Below, piece after piece: positions 26,829 to 34,991 of a stretch of DNA of 64,000 nt (positions are counted from its first letter, which is position 1; every line of letters starts with the position of its first letter). The stretch covers positions 1 through 64,000 of the forward strand of contig JAHYJE010000007.1 in the NCBI GenBank assembly GCA_019429105.1. The letters run 5' to 3'. The notes beneath the pieces were generated by a model. The model did not search any database. It was not told the DNA's origin and saw only the letters and a list, made by a program, of their open reading frames with translations. The DNA comes from Syntrophobacterales bacterium. Its GTDB lineage: Bacteria > Desulfobacterota > Syntrophia > Syntrophales > UBA5619. The position numbers and the translations under genes were made by a program.

Positions 26829-28001
26829 TTATGCGATGAAATTGCCATAAATCATCCCTGCTGCAGTGGACATTACCACAACGATGGCGCAGTAGGTAAG
26901 GGTCTTTTTCCAGCCCATAATCCCCGTCAGCGTCAGCATTGCCGGCAGCGACAAGGCCGGGCCTGCCAGCAGCAGAGCCAAAGCGGGTCCCTTTCCCATC
27001 CCGGCGCCGAGCAGCCCCTGGAGGATCGGCACCTCCGTCAGCGTCGCAAAATACATGAGCGCCCCCGAAAGCGCGGCGAAGAGATTCGCCCAGAGGGAGT
27101 TGCCGCCCACCAGGCCGGCAATGACCGACTCCGGAATCAGGGCCTGGTAGCCGGGACGGCCCAGGAGAAAACCCGCCACAAGAACCCCGCCCAGGAGGAG
27201 CGGCAGTATCTGCTTCATGAAGCCCCAGCTTGACTCGACCCAGGAGGTCAGTTCGCCCTTGAAGAACCATGCCTTCAGGATTATGGCCAGAACGATCAGC
27301 AGCGCCGCTGTAACATACCACTTGGCGGCGAAGAGAATCTTCCAGACAGCCGCATCACCGGCCGAAGGCCTTGCGAAGGAAGCAAAGATGAGGATCAGCA
27401 CCATCGTCAGCAAATAGAGGGCATCCTGCCAGAGCTTGCGAGTTTTTTTGTCCTCGTCCGGAAGGTAGATCTGCCCGGCCATCCGGTTAGCGTCATCCTT
27501 GCGGAAAATGAACGCCATCAAAAGACCGGTCACGACGGAAAAAACAACCGCGCCAACCGCCCGGGCCAGGCCCAACTGCCAGCCCAGCACCTTCGACGTC
27601 AGGACAATCGCCAGGACGTTGATTGCCGGTCCCGAATAAAGAAAGGCCGTAGCGGGGCCGATTCCCGCCCCTCGCATATAGATTCCCGCGAAAAGCGGCA
27701 GCACCGTGCAGGAGCAGACGGCCAGAACCGCCCCCGAAACCGAGGCGACCGAATAGGAGAGAAACTTGCTGGCCTGGGCGCCTAAGTACTTTAGCACCGA
27801 GGCCTGGGAAATGAAGACCGCGATCGCCCCGGCGATAAAAAAAGCGGGGATAAGGCAGGTCAGGACATGCTGCCGGGCGTAATCCTGGAGCATCATGAAG
27901 GCCTCCAGACCCGACCTGCGTATTACCTCATGATTCCAAGGAATGAAATAGGCCGCCAGAAAACCGGCCACGATGATCAATAGTTTTGTTCGTTCTTTCA
28001 T
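26829..28001 (-). CDS. DUF318/ArsP-like permease (UPF0718 family)
   Basis: A 390-residue inner-membrane permease with eight or more helices. AVCSCTVLPLFAGIYMRGAG has the CSC motif and YSGPAINVLAIVL the following signature of this family, and the second half repeats the pattern (FATLTEVPILQGLL, LLAGPALSLPAML). Characterised members include ArsP, an exporter of trivalent organoarsenicals; others are linked to unknown metals. An ArsR gene with operator lies 160 bp upstream on the same strand, so expression is probably metalloid-induced. Confidence 0.88.
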   Translation of the reverse strand: MKERTKLLIIVAGFLAAYFIPWNHEVIRRSGLEAFMMLQDYARQHVLTCLIPAFFIAGAIAVFISQASVLKYLGAQASKFLSYSVASVSGAVLAVCSCTVLPLFAGIYMRGAGIGPATAFLYSGPAINVLAIVLTSKVLGWQLGLARAVGAVVFSVVTGLLMAFIFRKDDANRMAGQIYLPDEDKKTRKLWQDALYLLTMVLILIFASFARPSAGDAAVWKILFAAKWYVTAALLIVLAIILKAWFFKGELTSWVESSWGFMKQILPLLLGGVLVAGFLLGRPGYQALIPESVIAGLVGGNSLWANLFAALSGALMYFATLTEVPILQGLLGAGMGKGPALALLLAGPALSLPAMLTLTGIMGWKKTLTYCAIVVVMSTAAGMIYGNFIA

Positions 28002-28163
28002 AACAACCTTTTTCCCTTCCTCCTTGGTTCAGGGACCATACCCTGATATTGCTTATACGACGCACCCGCACCTAAAATACCATCCCGGGATAAATTCCGC
28101 AGCAGAGCCCTAAAACAACCCGGGGAAACCGCAATGCCATTAGGCCACGGGAAATTTTCCGAA

Positions 28164-28514
28164 TCACTCGCGGATACGGCACAGCTCTGACCGGCAGAGA
28201 CCCTCACTCCGGGCGAAGAGCTCCATGATCTTCGGGTCGTCCTCAAGCCAGTGCCGAAGGTTCCCCAAAAGCGAAGCCGCATAGGGGCTGCGGCTGCCGT
28301 CGCTCAGCGAGTAGTTCGCCCAGAGACCTTCCTTTTTCCTCACTACAAGCCCCGCAACTTCCAGTATCTTCAAATGCTTGGAAACGGTAGGCTGGGCAAT
28401 GCCGAGGGCCGCCTGGATTTCGCAAACGCACATCTCGCGCTTCTGAAGCAGCTTCAGCAGCTTCACCCGATTGGGATCGGAAAGCGCTTTCATGACCATG
28501 ATAAATTCTTCCAT
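28164..28514 (-). CDS. ArsR-family repressor with CVC metal site (permease regulator)
   Basis: A 116-residue ArsR. ALSDPNRVKLLKLLQKREM is followed by CVCEIQAALGIAQPTVSKHL, which joins the CxC site with the recognition helix. C-terminal CRSELC may add ligands. It is nearly identical to the protein at 42770-43120. First gene of the leftward transcript to the permease, behind a consensus promoter/operator. Probable sensor of arsenite or related soft metals. Confidence 0.92.
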   Translation of the reverse strand: MEEFIMVMKALSDPNRVKLLKLLQKREMCVCEIQAALGIAQPTVSKHLKILEVAGLVVRKKEGLWANYSLSDGSRSPYAASLLGNLRHWLEDDPKIMELFARSEGLCRSELCRIRE

Positions 28515-28521
28515 AACATCC

Positions 28522-28570
28522 CCTCAATATTTCTGTTGAGGAATATAGTTGCCATCAAAGCCGTTGTCAA
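28522..28570 (-). promoter_or_regulatory. Promoter and operator of arsR-permease transcript
   Basis: Minus strand TTGACA (28565-28570), 17-bp spacer, TATATT (28542-28547). Directly downstream CCTCAACAGAAATATTGAGG (28522-28541) has 6-bp inverted arms CCTCAA/TTGAGG, a likely ArsR operator over the start site. Confidence 0.8.
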
Positions 28571-28646
28571 GCAACTTTTTTCCCCTCTAACAACCCCGTA
28601 ATTGGCGAGCGGTCATCCCTATTTTCTTCTTTCTGAAACCTCAGAC

Positions 28647-28676
28647 AAAAAAAGATGAATCATTATATTCATCTTT
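28647..28676 (-). terminator. Terminator for the HIBADH-family gene
   Basis: On the minus strand AAAGATGAAT, a six-base loop and ATTCATCTTT form a perfect 10-bp stem that runs into TTTTTTTGT. It lies about 150 bases after the stop at 28828; the DNA in between (28677-28827) holds nothing I recognise. Confidence 0.7.
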
Positions 28677-28827
28677 GGCTATATTTCCAATATGTAATCT
28701 TTTCAGGGATATGAATTTGGGCAGGGCTTTGGGAAAACAGGCTATTCAGGCGGAAAAAAATTTTAAAACGGTCCATCCATTGTGAACAGCAAGCTTGACT
28801 TTATAAACATTAAACGTCTCTCCCCTG

Positions 28828-29721
28828 CTACGCCTCCAGCACCCGCAACAGCGAGGAGGTGTCGTCGTATCCCCAGCCCTTTTCCATCAGAACCCTTAGT
28901 TGCCTGGCTACCAGGGTTACCACGGGCAGATCAATGCCGGCATCGTCGGCTATTTCCTTGACAATGCGGAAATCCTTCTCATGCAGGCGCGCCTCGATCC
29001 CGGCGGAAAAATCCCGTTTCGCCATCTTGGGGCCCATCATGTCCAGCATCCGGCTTCCGGCAAAACCCGGGGCAATGGCGGCAAGAATTTTTTCCAAATC
29101 GCCCCCCTTTTCCCGGGCAAAATGCATCGCTTCGGCTATTCCCTGGATGTTGACAACCTGGACAATCTGATTGCAGGCCTTGGCAAGCTGGCCGCTGCCA
29201 GCCGGGCCGACATGGGTAATCGCCTTTCCCAGAAGCTCCAGAAGCGGCCTGGCTTTTTCCAGCGCTTCCGGCTCGCCTCCGACCATAATGGCAAGCGATC
29301 CTTCGCGGGCCGCCCTGACGCCGCCGGAAACGGGGGCATCGATAAAAGCGATCCCCTTTTCCGCAAGCGACAGGGCGATATTGCGCGCGGCGACAGCGGA
29401 AATGGTGCTGAAAACGATGCAAAGCGCTCCGGGGATCGCGCCCTCGATGGCGCCGTTCGGCCCGAGCAGGACGGCTTCGACGTCACTTGTATTGGTCACC
29501 ATGACACAGACAAAATCGGCTCCCCGGGAGGCAACAGCGGGGCTTGCGACAACTGTTGCCCCCAGCGCGGCAAGCGGCGCCGCTGCTTCCTGCCGCCGCG
29601 CATAGACGCGTAACCGGTGGCCTGCCATGAGCAGACGCTCCGCCATCGGCGCTCCCATGTTCCCCAACCCGATAAAGGCAATTGTTTTTGAGTCAAAGCT
29701 GTCTGTTCTTGTCTCGGCCAT
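28828..29721 (-). CDS. 3-hydroxyisobutyrate dehydrogenase family oxidoreductase
   Basis: A 297-residue NAD(P)-dependent beta-hydroxyacid dehydrogenase. FIGLGNMGAPMAERLLMAGH is the Rossmann motif with the family signature, DAPVSGGVRAAREGSLAIM the substrate loop, and GSGQLAKACNQIV carries the catalytic lysine. It resembles tartronate-semialdehyde reductase and 3-hydroxyisobutyrate dehydrogenase. GGAGGGAACGAAGAG precedes the ATG. It stands alone between a metal cluster and the trp operon; substrate uncertain. Confidence 0.9.
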   Translation of the reverse strand: MAETRTDSFDSKTIAFIGLGNMGAPMAERLLMAGHRLRVYARRQEAAAPLAALGATVVASPAVASRGADFVCVMVTNTSDVEAVLLGPNGAIEGAIPGALCIVFSTISAVAARNIALSLAEKGIAFIDAPVSGGVRAAREGSLAIMVGGEPEALEKARPLLELLGKAITHVGPAGSGQLAKACNQIVQVVNIQGIAEAMHFAREKGGDLEKILAAIAPGFAGSRMLDMMGPKMAKRDFSAGIEARLHEKDFRIVKEIADDAGIDLPVVTLVARQLRVLMEKGWGYDDTSSLLRVLEA

Positions 29722-29863
29722 CTCTTCGTTCCCTCCTGTAATTTCCCACGCCAGTTTTTATCGCCTGTCCAACCAGGCTTAGACGGGGCAACGATACGAA
29801 GAACGTTTCCGTGTGTCAACATTTTTTCCGTAAAATGTGAGCGGTTTTCATTAAAAAATTTTG

Positions 29864-29892
29864 TTGACAGGGCGTTTTCACTCTGGTAGGAA
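29864..29892 (+). promoter_or_regulatory. Candidate trp operon promoter
   Basis: TTGACA (29864-29869), 17-bp spacer, TAGGAA (29887-29892). The -35 is perfect, the -10 weak. It lies 20-25 bases before the leader peptide ATG. I found no clear TrpR operator. The rest of 29722-29863 shows nothing definite. Confidence 0.5.
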
Positions 29893-29913
29893 GGAAGTCG
29901 TTTTTTAAGATTA

Positions 29914-30009
29914 ATGAAAAGTGTGGATGAAATGACCGTGAATAATGCCTGCAAAAACTGGCGCTGGTGGAGCAAATACGAAGGGGAGAGGTTTGCCGAC
30001 CGCGCTTGA
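29914..30009 (+). CDS. trpL: trp operon leader peptide
   Basis: A 31-residue leader with Trp codons at positions 16, 18 and 19 (KNWRWWSKYEG, codons 29959-29970) ending at TGA 30007-30009. An internal ATG at 29932 could be the true start. Downstream, AGGTTTGCC (29989-29997) can pair with GGCAGCCT (30039-30046), the 5' arm of the terminator, with one bulged base; that would be the antiterminator formed when the ribosome stalls on the Trp codons. It sits 133 bases before trpE, as expected for classic ribosome-mediated attenuation. Confidence 0.85.
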   Translation: MKSVDEMTVNNACKNWRWWSKYEGERFADRA

Positions 30010-30034
30010 CCATCATTGATGTAAAAAAATACAG

Positions 30035-30069
30035 CCGTGGCAGCCTCTTTAGGCAGCCACGGTTTTTTT
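30035..30069 (+). terminator. trp attenuator terminator
   Basis: CCGTGGCAGCCT, loop CTTT, AGGCAGCCACGG (one A/A mismatch) followed by TTTTTTT. It lies 26 bases after the leader stop codon. Confidence 0.9.
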
Positions 30070-30070
30070 G

Positions 30071-30124
30071 TTTTCAGGATTAAAAAAGGCCGTGACGATT
30101 CGCGGCCTTTTTTAATCCTGAAAA
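30071..30124 (+). terminator. Second, 22-bp perfect hairpin between attenuator and trpE
   Basis: Arms 30071-30092 and 30103-30124 are perfect 22-base inverse copies with a 10-base loop. The core AAAAAAGGCCG...CGGCCTTTTTT is itself a bidirectional terminator. It begins one base after the first terminator's T-run and ends 5 bases before GGAG of trpE, so it may add a second termination step or affect trpE translation. Confidence 0.85.
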
Positions 30125-30142
30125 TTTATGGAGAATTTGATC

Positions 30143-31630
30143 ATGCATGTACCGGATTTTGAAACCTTCAAAAAACTGGCGAACGAGGGAAACCTGATCC
30201 CCGTTTTCCGCGAACTGCTCGCAGATGCGGAAACACCCGTGACGCTGCTGCTCAAACTGGCTGATCGGCCCCGGGTGTTTCTGCTGGAAAGCGTGGAAGG
30301 AGGTGAAAAATGGGGGCGTTACAGCTTTCTCGGAACTGATCCGAAGATCACCGTGAGGATTCGTAAAGATCATGTGATTATTGAGGAAAATGGAGAATCC
30401 CGGCGAATTCCTCATAAGGGAGACCCGCTCGGAGTTCTGGAGGAGCTGCTGGGGCGCCGGCGCCCGGTGTCCTTGGGGGAACTGCCCCGTTTTTACGGCG
30501 GCGCCGTCGGTTTTTTCGGTTACGACACCGTTCGTTATTTTGAGCGGCTTCCCGAGCACCGAATTCCCGGCAGCGATCAAGACGATGCCGTCTTTCTCAT
30601 AACCGATACCATGGTCATTTTCGACAATGTCCGGCACACGATAAAAATCGTCTCCTCGGCTGCGATCGACGAAGACACGAACCTGCAAACGGCATACTCG
30701 GACGCGGTGCGGAAAATCGATGAGCTGCTGGAAATTCTGCGCTCTCCCGCCGTTCCCGTAATCAGCAGTTCCCAACCCCCCATACCGGAGGAATCGTTTC
30801 ACCCGGAGATAGAAAAACAGGAGTATCTGGCGATGGTTGACCAGGCGCGAGAGTACATCATGGCCGGAGACGTCATCCAGGTTGTCCTGGCGCAACGATT
30901 CCACCGACCGACAACCGCGTCCCCCGCTGCTCTCTACCGGGCCCTGCGCTTTGTAAACCCCTCCCCCTACCTTTTCTTTCTGAAGATAGACGACACGCAT
31001 CTCATTGGTTCCTCCCCGGAGGTGATGGTCCGGCTCGAGGAGGGCATAGCCGAGCTCAAGCCGATTGCGGGGACCCGACGCCGGGGGAAAACCGAGCAGG
31101 AAGACCGGGAGCTTGCCGACGAACTACTGCAGGATCCGAAGGAACGGGCCGAGCATGTCATGCTGGTGGACCTGGGGCGCAACGACCTGGGACGCGTTGC
31201 TTGCACCGGCAGCGTTCAGGTCAATCGGCTGATGGCGGTGGAGCGCTATTCCCACGTCATGCACCTTGTTTCGCTCTTGCAGGCGCAAATGCAGGAGGGG
31301 AAGAACGCCTATGATCTGCTGCGGGCGACCTTTCCCGCCGGGACACTGAGCGGCGCCCCGAAGGTACGGGCGATGGAGATCATTGCGGAGCTGGAACCAT
31401 CCCCGCGCGGGGCTTATGGCGGGGCGGTGGGTTATTTCAGCTATGGAGGAAACGCAGATTTCTGCATCACGATTCGCACGCTGCTGCTTCGCAAGGGCGA
31501 GGTCTTTATCCAGGTTGGGGCGGGAATCGTCGCCGATTCCGATCCGGAAAGCGAATATCAGGAAACGCTGGGCAAGGCGGAGGGGGTTTTCCAGGCGGTG
31601 CGCCTTGCGGAAAACGGCCTGGAGCTGTAG
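30143..31630 (+). CDS. trpE: Anthranilate synthase component I
   Basis: A 495-residue chorismate-using subunit, first step of tryptophan synthesis. The feedback-binding segment LLESVEGGEKWGRYSFLG, the catalytic IAGTRRRGKTEQED, VDLGRNDLGRVA and FPAGTLSGAPKVRAMEII are all present. I start at ATG 30143 with GGAG nine bases upstream; the ATG at 30128 overlaps that ribosome site. It is first of trpEGDCFBA behind the leader attenuator. It works with TrpG, which provides ammonia. Confidence 0.96.
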   Translation: MHVPDFETFKKLANEGNLIPVFRELLADAETPVTLLLKLADRPRVFLLESVEGGEKWGRYSFLGTDPKITVRIRKDHVIIEENGESRRIPHKGDPLGVLEELLGRRRPVSLGELPRFYGGAVGFFGYDTVRYFERLPEHRIPGSDQDDAVFLITDTMVIFDNVRHTIKIVSSAAIDEDTNLQTAYSDAVRKIDELLEILRSPAVPVISSSQPPIPEESFHPEIEKQEYLAMVDQAREYIMAGDVIQVVLAQRFHRPTTASPAALYRALRFVNPSPYLFFLKIDDTHLIGSSPEVMVRLEEGIAELKPIAGTRRRGKTEQEDRELADELLQDPKERAEHVMLVDLGRNDLGRVACTGSVQVNRLMAVERYSHVMHLVSLLQAQMQEGKNAYDLLRATFPAGTLSGAPKVRAMEIIAELEPSPRGAYGGAVGYFSYGGNADFCITIRTLLLRKGEVFIQVGAGIVADSDPESEYQETLGKAEGVFQAVRLAENGLEL

Positions 31631-31702
31631 CGTACCGACATACGCAGACAGTTGCGGCAAACCGGCGGACGGATGCCAAGGCATAAGCAAAGGAGGGGAA
31701 AA

Positions 31703-32275
31703 ATGATTTTGATGATCGATAATTATGACTCGTTCACCTACAATCTGGTGCAGTACATAAGCCAACTGGGCGGCGAGGTGGAGGTGCAGCGCAATGATGC
31801 GATCACGCTTGCGCAAATCGAGGCGCTGCAGCCGGAGGCGATCGTCGTCTCGCCGGGCCCCTGCACGCCCGACCAGGCGGGAATCAGCGTCGCGGTGATC
31901 CGCCGTTTTCACCAGGAGCTGCCGATCCTCGGAGTCTGCCTTGGACATCAGGCAATCGGCCAGGCCTTCGGGGGGCGCGTCATCCGGGCCAAGCGAGTCA
32001 TGCATGGAAAAACCTCGCCGATCGCCAATGACGGCAGGACGATCTTTGCCGGCCTTGCCAACCCGTTTACCGCCGGCCGCTATCATTCGCTGATTGTCGA
32101 GCGGAACTCGCTGCCCGACTGCCTCGAAATCAGCGCGGAAACCGCCGAAGGGGAAATCATGGGGTTGCGGCACCGGTCGCTGCCGATTGAGGGAATCCAG
32201 TTTCATCCCGAATCGATTCTGACGCCGTCCGGCAAAAGGCTCATCCGCAATTTCCTGACAATGGTGAAACATTAA
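31703..32275 (+). CDS. trpG: Anthranilate synthase component II (glutamine amidotransferase)
   Basis: A 190-residue class I amidotransferase. [14 protein letters not shown] begins it, [15 protein letters not shown] holds the catalytic Cys, and [11 protein letters not shown] the His and Glu. ATG at 31703 follows AGGAGGGG. It may also serve para-aminobenzoate synthesis, since no pabA is in the window. Confidence 0.95.
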   Translation: MILMIDNYDSFTYNLVQYISQLGGEVEVQRNDAITLAQIEALQPEAIVVSPGPCTPDQAGISVAVIRRFHQELPILGVCLGHQAIGQAFGGRVIRAKRVMHGKTSPIANDGRTIFAGLANPFTAGRYHSLIVERNSLPDCLEISAETAEGEIMGLRHRSLPIEGIQFHPESILTPSGKRLIRNFLTMVKH

Positions 32276-32335
32276 CGACGGCCTGCCATCGCAAAGGGGA
32301 ATGAAAATTGAGGGGCGAACCCATCCCCACCCTTT

Positions 32336-32356
32336 CCCTCCCCTTGAAGGGGAGGG
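32336..32356. repeat. Palindromic repeat between trpG and trpD
   Basis: CCCTCCCCTT and AAGGGGAGGG are perfect 10-bp arms around a single G, preceded by CCCATCCCCACCC. The same type of palindrome is widely dispersed in some bacterial genomes. It lies in the 145-bp trpG-trpD gap, otherwise tight in this operon, so it was probably inserted. Only one copy is in this window. Confidence 0.6.
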
Positions 32357-32420
32357 AAGTTGGATGCAATATTTTCAACAAGTTGAGTTATATTTTCAGA
32401 TGAAAATGGGGGAGAGAGAT

Positions 32421-33431
32421 ATGATCAAGGAAACAATAGCGAAACTGGTTGTCGGCGAAAATCTGCGGGAAGAGGAGATGCTCTCGGCCATGGGGGAGAT
32501 TATGGAAGGGGCGGCCACTCCCGCCCAGATCGCCGCCTTCATGACGGCGCTTCGGATCAAGGGCGAAACTGTCGAGGAACTGACCGGGGCCGCCCGGACC
32601 ATGCGGCGAATGGCGACGAGGATCGATGCCCGTTCGTCAGTGGTCGTCGATACCTGCGGCACCGGCGGCGACGGTATGAATACCTTCAATATCTCGACGA
32701 CAACGGCCTTCGTTGTCGCAGCAGCAGGGTTGACCGTCGCCAAGCACGGCAACCGGGCCGTCTCGAGCCGCTGCGGCAGCGCCGATGTCCTCGAAGCACT
32801 GGGCGTCAACATCAACGTCGGGCCGGAAATCATGGAGGAGTGCCTCCAGCAGATCGGGCTCGCCTTTCTCTTCGCCCCGCAACTCCACGGCGCGATGAAA
32901 TACGCGCTCGGCCCCCGCCGGGAAATCGGCATCCGCACCATTTTCAATATGCTGGGACCGCTGACCAACCCCGCCGGGGCGACGGCGCAGCTCATCGGCG
33001 TGTATGATCCGAAGCTTACGGAGATGTTTGCCGGGGTATTGAAAAATCTCGGGACAAAACGGGCGTTTATCGTGCACGGCGGCGGCCTTGACGAGGCGAC
33101 CGTCACCGGGGAGACGAGGGTCTCGGAATTGAACGAAGGGCTTATTTCCACTTACAATATCGATCCGCTGGATTTACTGGGGGAGATTTATCCGGATAAA
33201 GATCTTGCCGGCGGGGATGCCGAAAAAAACGCCGGGATCACGCTGGATATCCTCACTGGAAGAGCCTCCGGGGCGTCCCGGCAGATTGTCGTTCTAAATG
33301 CGGCGCTCGCCATCGTCGCCGGGGGCAAGGCAAACACCATCGCCGGGGGGATTGCGGCGGCGCAAGAGTGCATCAACAGCGGCGCCGCCCTGGAGAAGCT
33401 GCACGAGCTGAAAGAGAGGAGCAACAATTGA
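32421..33431 (+). CDS. trpD: Anthranilate phosphoribosyltransferase
   Basis: A 336-residue enzyme joining anthranilate to PRPP. DTCGTGGDGMNTFNIST is the PRPP-binding loop, KHGNRAVSSRCGSADVLEALG the anthranilate/Mg region, GPLTNPAGA a further family block. ATG at 32421 follows GGGGGAGAG; an upstream in-frame ATG would translate the palindromic repeat. It ends in TGA overlapping the TTG start of trpC. Confidence 0.96.
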   Translation: MIKETIAKLVVGENLREEEMLSAMGEIMEGAATPAQIAAFMTALRIKGETVEELTGAARTMRRMATRIDARSSVVVDTCGTGGDGMNTFNISTTTAFVVAAAGLTVAKHGNRAVSSRCGSADVLEALGVNINVGPEIMEECLQQIGLAFLFAPQLHGAMKYALGPRREIGIRTIFNMLGPLTNPAGATAQLIGVYDPKLTEMFAGVLKNLGTKRAFIVHGGGLDEATVTGETRVSELNEGLISTYNIDPLDLLGEIYPDKDLAGGDAEKNAGITLDILTGRASGASRQIVVLNAALAIVAGGKANTIAGGIAAAQECINSGAALEKLHELKERSNN

Positions 33432-34207
33432 TCCTGGCCGAAATTGTTGCGAAAAAGCGGAACGAAGTCGCCACGCGCCAGAAGAAAACACCCTTCAGGG
33501 CATTGGCAGAGAAGATTGCCCGGCTGCCTCCGACAAGAGATTTTTCCACGGCGCTGAAGCGGGAAATCGCGATCATCGCCGAGCTCAAGCGGCGCTCTCC
33601 CTCTCATGGCCTGCTCCGCAAGGAGTTTGATCCGGCAAAAATCGCCCTTCTCTATGAGAAAAACGGGGCGGCGGCTATCTCGGTTTTGACGGACGAGACC
33701 TTTTTTGGGGGAAGCGACAATGACATCGCTGCCGTCAAAAACGCCGTTTTGCTCCCAGTCCTCCGGAAGGAGTTCATTATCGATCCCTATCAGATCGCGG
33801 AAACCAGGGCGATCGGGGCTGACGCCCTCCTCCTGATCGCGTCCCTCCTTGGCGAAAGGGAACTCCGCGACTACCGCAAGCAAGCGGAATCACTTGGCCT
33901 CGCAGCGCTGGTGGAGGTCCACAGCCAGGAAGAACTCTGGGCCGCGCTTGCCTCCGGCGCCCGCATTATCGGCGTCAACAATCGAAATTTGGATACATTG
34001 GCAACAGACCTTTGCGTTTCGCGGGAGCTGGGACCGCTGCTCCCTCCCGGACTGACAAAAGTCAGCGAAAGCGGTATAGAAACAGAAACCGACATCGCCG
34101 CGCTGCGCGCGGCCGGGTTCAACGCGTTTCTGATCGGCGGGGCGCTCCTTTCCTCTCCGGACCCTGGGGCGAAGCTGAGAAATTTGACAAAAATGAGGGG
34201 AACATGA
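33428..34207 (+). CDS. trpC: Indole-3-glycerol-phosphate synthase
   Basis: A 259-residue TIM-barrel enzyme. IIAELKRRSPSHG carries the catalytic lysine and substrate motif, ISVLTDETFFGGSDND, VLRKEFIIDPYQI and GVNNRNLDTL follow. The start is TTG at 33428, which overlaps the trpD stop (TTGA) and has GAGGAG upstream; a longer frame from 33368 would lie inside trpD. It overlaps trpF by ATGA. Confidence 0.95.
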   Translation: MILAEIVAKKRNEVATRQKKTPFRALAEKIARLPPTRDFSTALKREIAIIAELKRRSPSHGLLRKEFDPAKIALLYEKNGAAAISVLTDETFFGGSDNDIAAVKNAVLLPVLRKEFIIDPYQIAETRAIGADALLLIASLLGERELRDYRKQAESLGLAALVEVHSQEELWAALASGARIIGVNNRNLDTLATDLCVSRELGPLLPPGLTKVSESGIETETDIAALRAAGFNAFLIGGALLSSPDPGAKLRNLTKMRGT

Positions 34208-34899
34208 CTGAAATCAAGATCTGCGGAATCACCAACAGCGAGGACGCCCTCGCAGCAGCAGCTTTGGGGGCAAATGCACTTGGGTTTATCTTTCAAGCGA
34301 CAAGTCCCCGATATATATCTCCGATAGAGGCAAAGGAAATAATAGAGCTGCTGCCGCCCGCCATAACCAGGGTCGGGGTTTTCGTCAACAGCGGTGGGGA
34401 CGAGGTAAAAAAGACAGCCGACATCTGCGGGCTGGACATAATCCAGTTGCATGGAGACGAGTCCCCGGAATACTGCCGCCGTTTCCCGCCGAAGTCGCTA
34501 GTAAAGGCCGTTTTTCTCAGCAGTAATGATGACCTTGCCTGCCTCGGCAGCTACCATGTCCGGGCCTTCCTCGCGGACTCCCGCCATGACGGCCGGTACG
34601 GCGGAACCGGCAGGAAGGCCAACTGGGAGCTTGCCGCCCGGGCCGCTGAGAAATATCCGCTGATCCTCGCCGGGGGACTAAGCGAGACAAATATCGCCGC
34701 CGCCCTGACAAAGGTGAAGCCGGCAGCCGTCGATATCAACAGCGGCATTGAGAAAGCGCCGGGGATAAAGGATCATGAACGAATGAGGCAGCTCATCGCG
34801 GTCGTGAAAAATCATGACCGGGCCTCATCAGGCGGCGGCTCTACCGCTGCAAACGGCATTTTCGCGCACAGAGGCCTTACTTCGCCTGCCATTTCCTGA
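34204..34899 (+). CDS. trpF: Phosphoribosylanthranilate isomerase
   Basis: A 231-residue TIM-barrel isomerase. KICGITNSEDALAA bears the catalytic Cys, IIQLHGDESPEYC and FLADSRHD (general acid Asp) are typical, and LAGGLSETNI and AVDINSGIEKAPGIKD bind phosphate. The ATG overlaps the trpC stop. The C-terminus is 25-30 residues longer than usual (SSGGGSTAANGIF), without known function. Confidence 0.94.
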   Translation: MTEIKICGITNSEDALAAAALGANALGFIFQATSPRYISPIEAKEIIELLPPAITRVGVFVNSGGDEVKKTADICGLDIIQLHGDESPEYCRRFPPKSLVKAVFLSSNDDLACLGSYHVRAFLADSRHDGRYGGTGRKANWELAARAAEKYPLILAGGLSETNIAAALTKVKPAAVDINSGIEKAPGIKDHERMRQLIAVVKNHDRASSGGGSTAANGIFAHRGLTSPAIS

Positions 34900-34991
34900 C
34901 GGAAGCGCCGTTTGGGACTTCCGCAGGGTACGAAACTTCTTCGCGCAAAGAGCGAGGAAAAACAATTTTTATTGGAAGGAATTAAACGATC

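Noticed and set aside
31124-32272. 382-codon minus-strand frame across trpE and trpG
   Set aside because: Shadow of two trp genes whose active-site motifs are complete on the plus strand.
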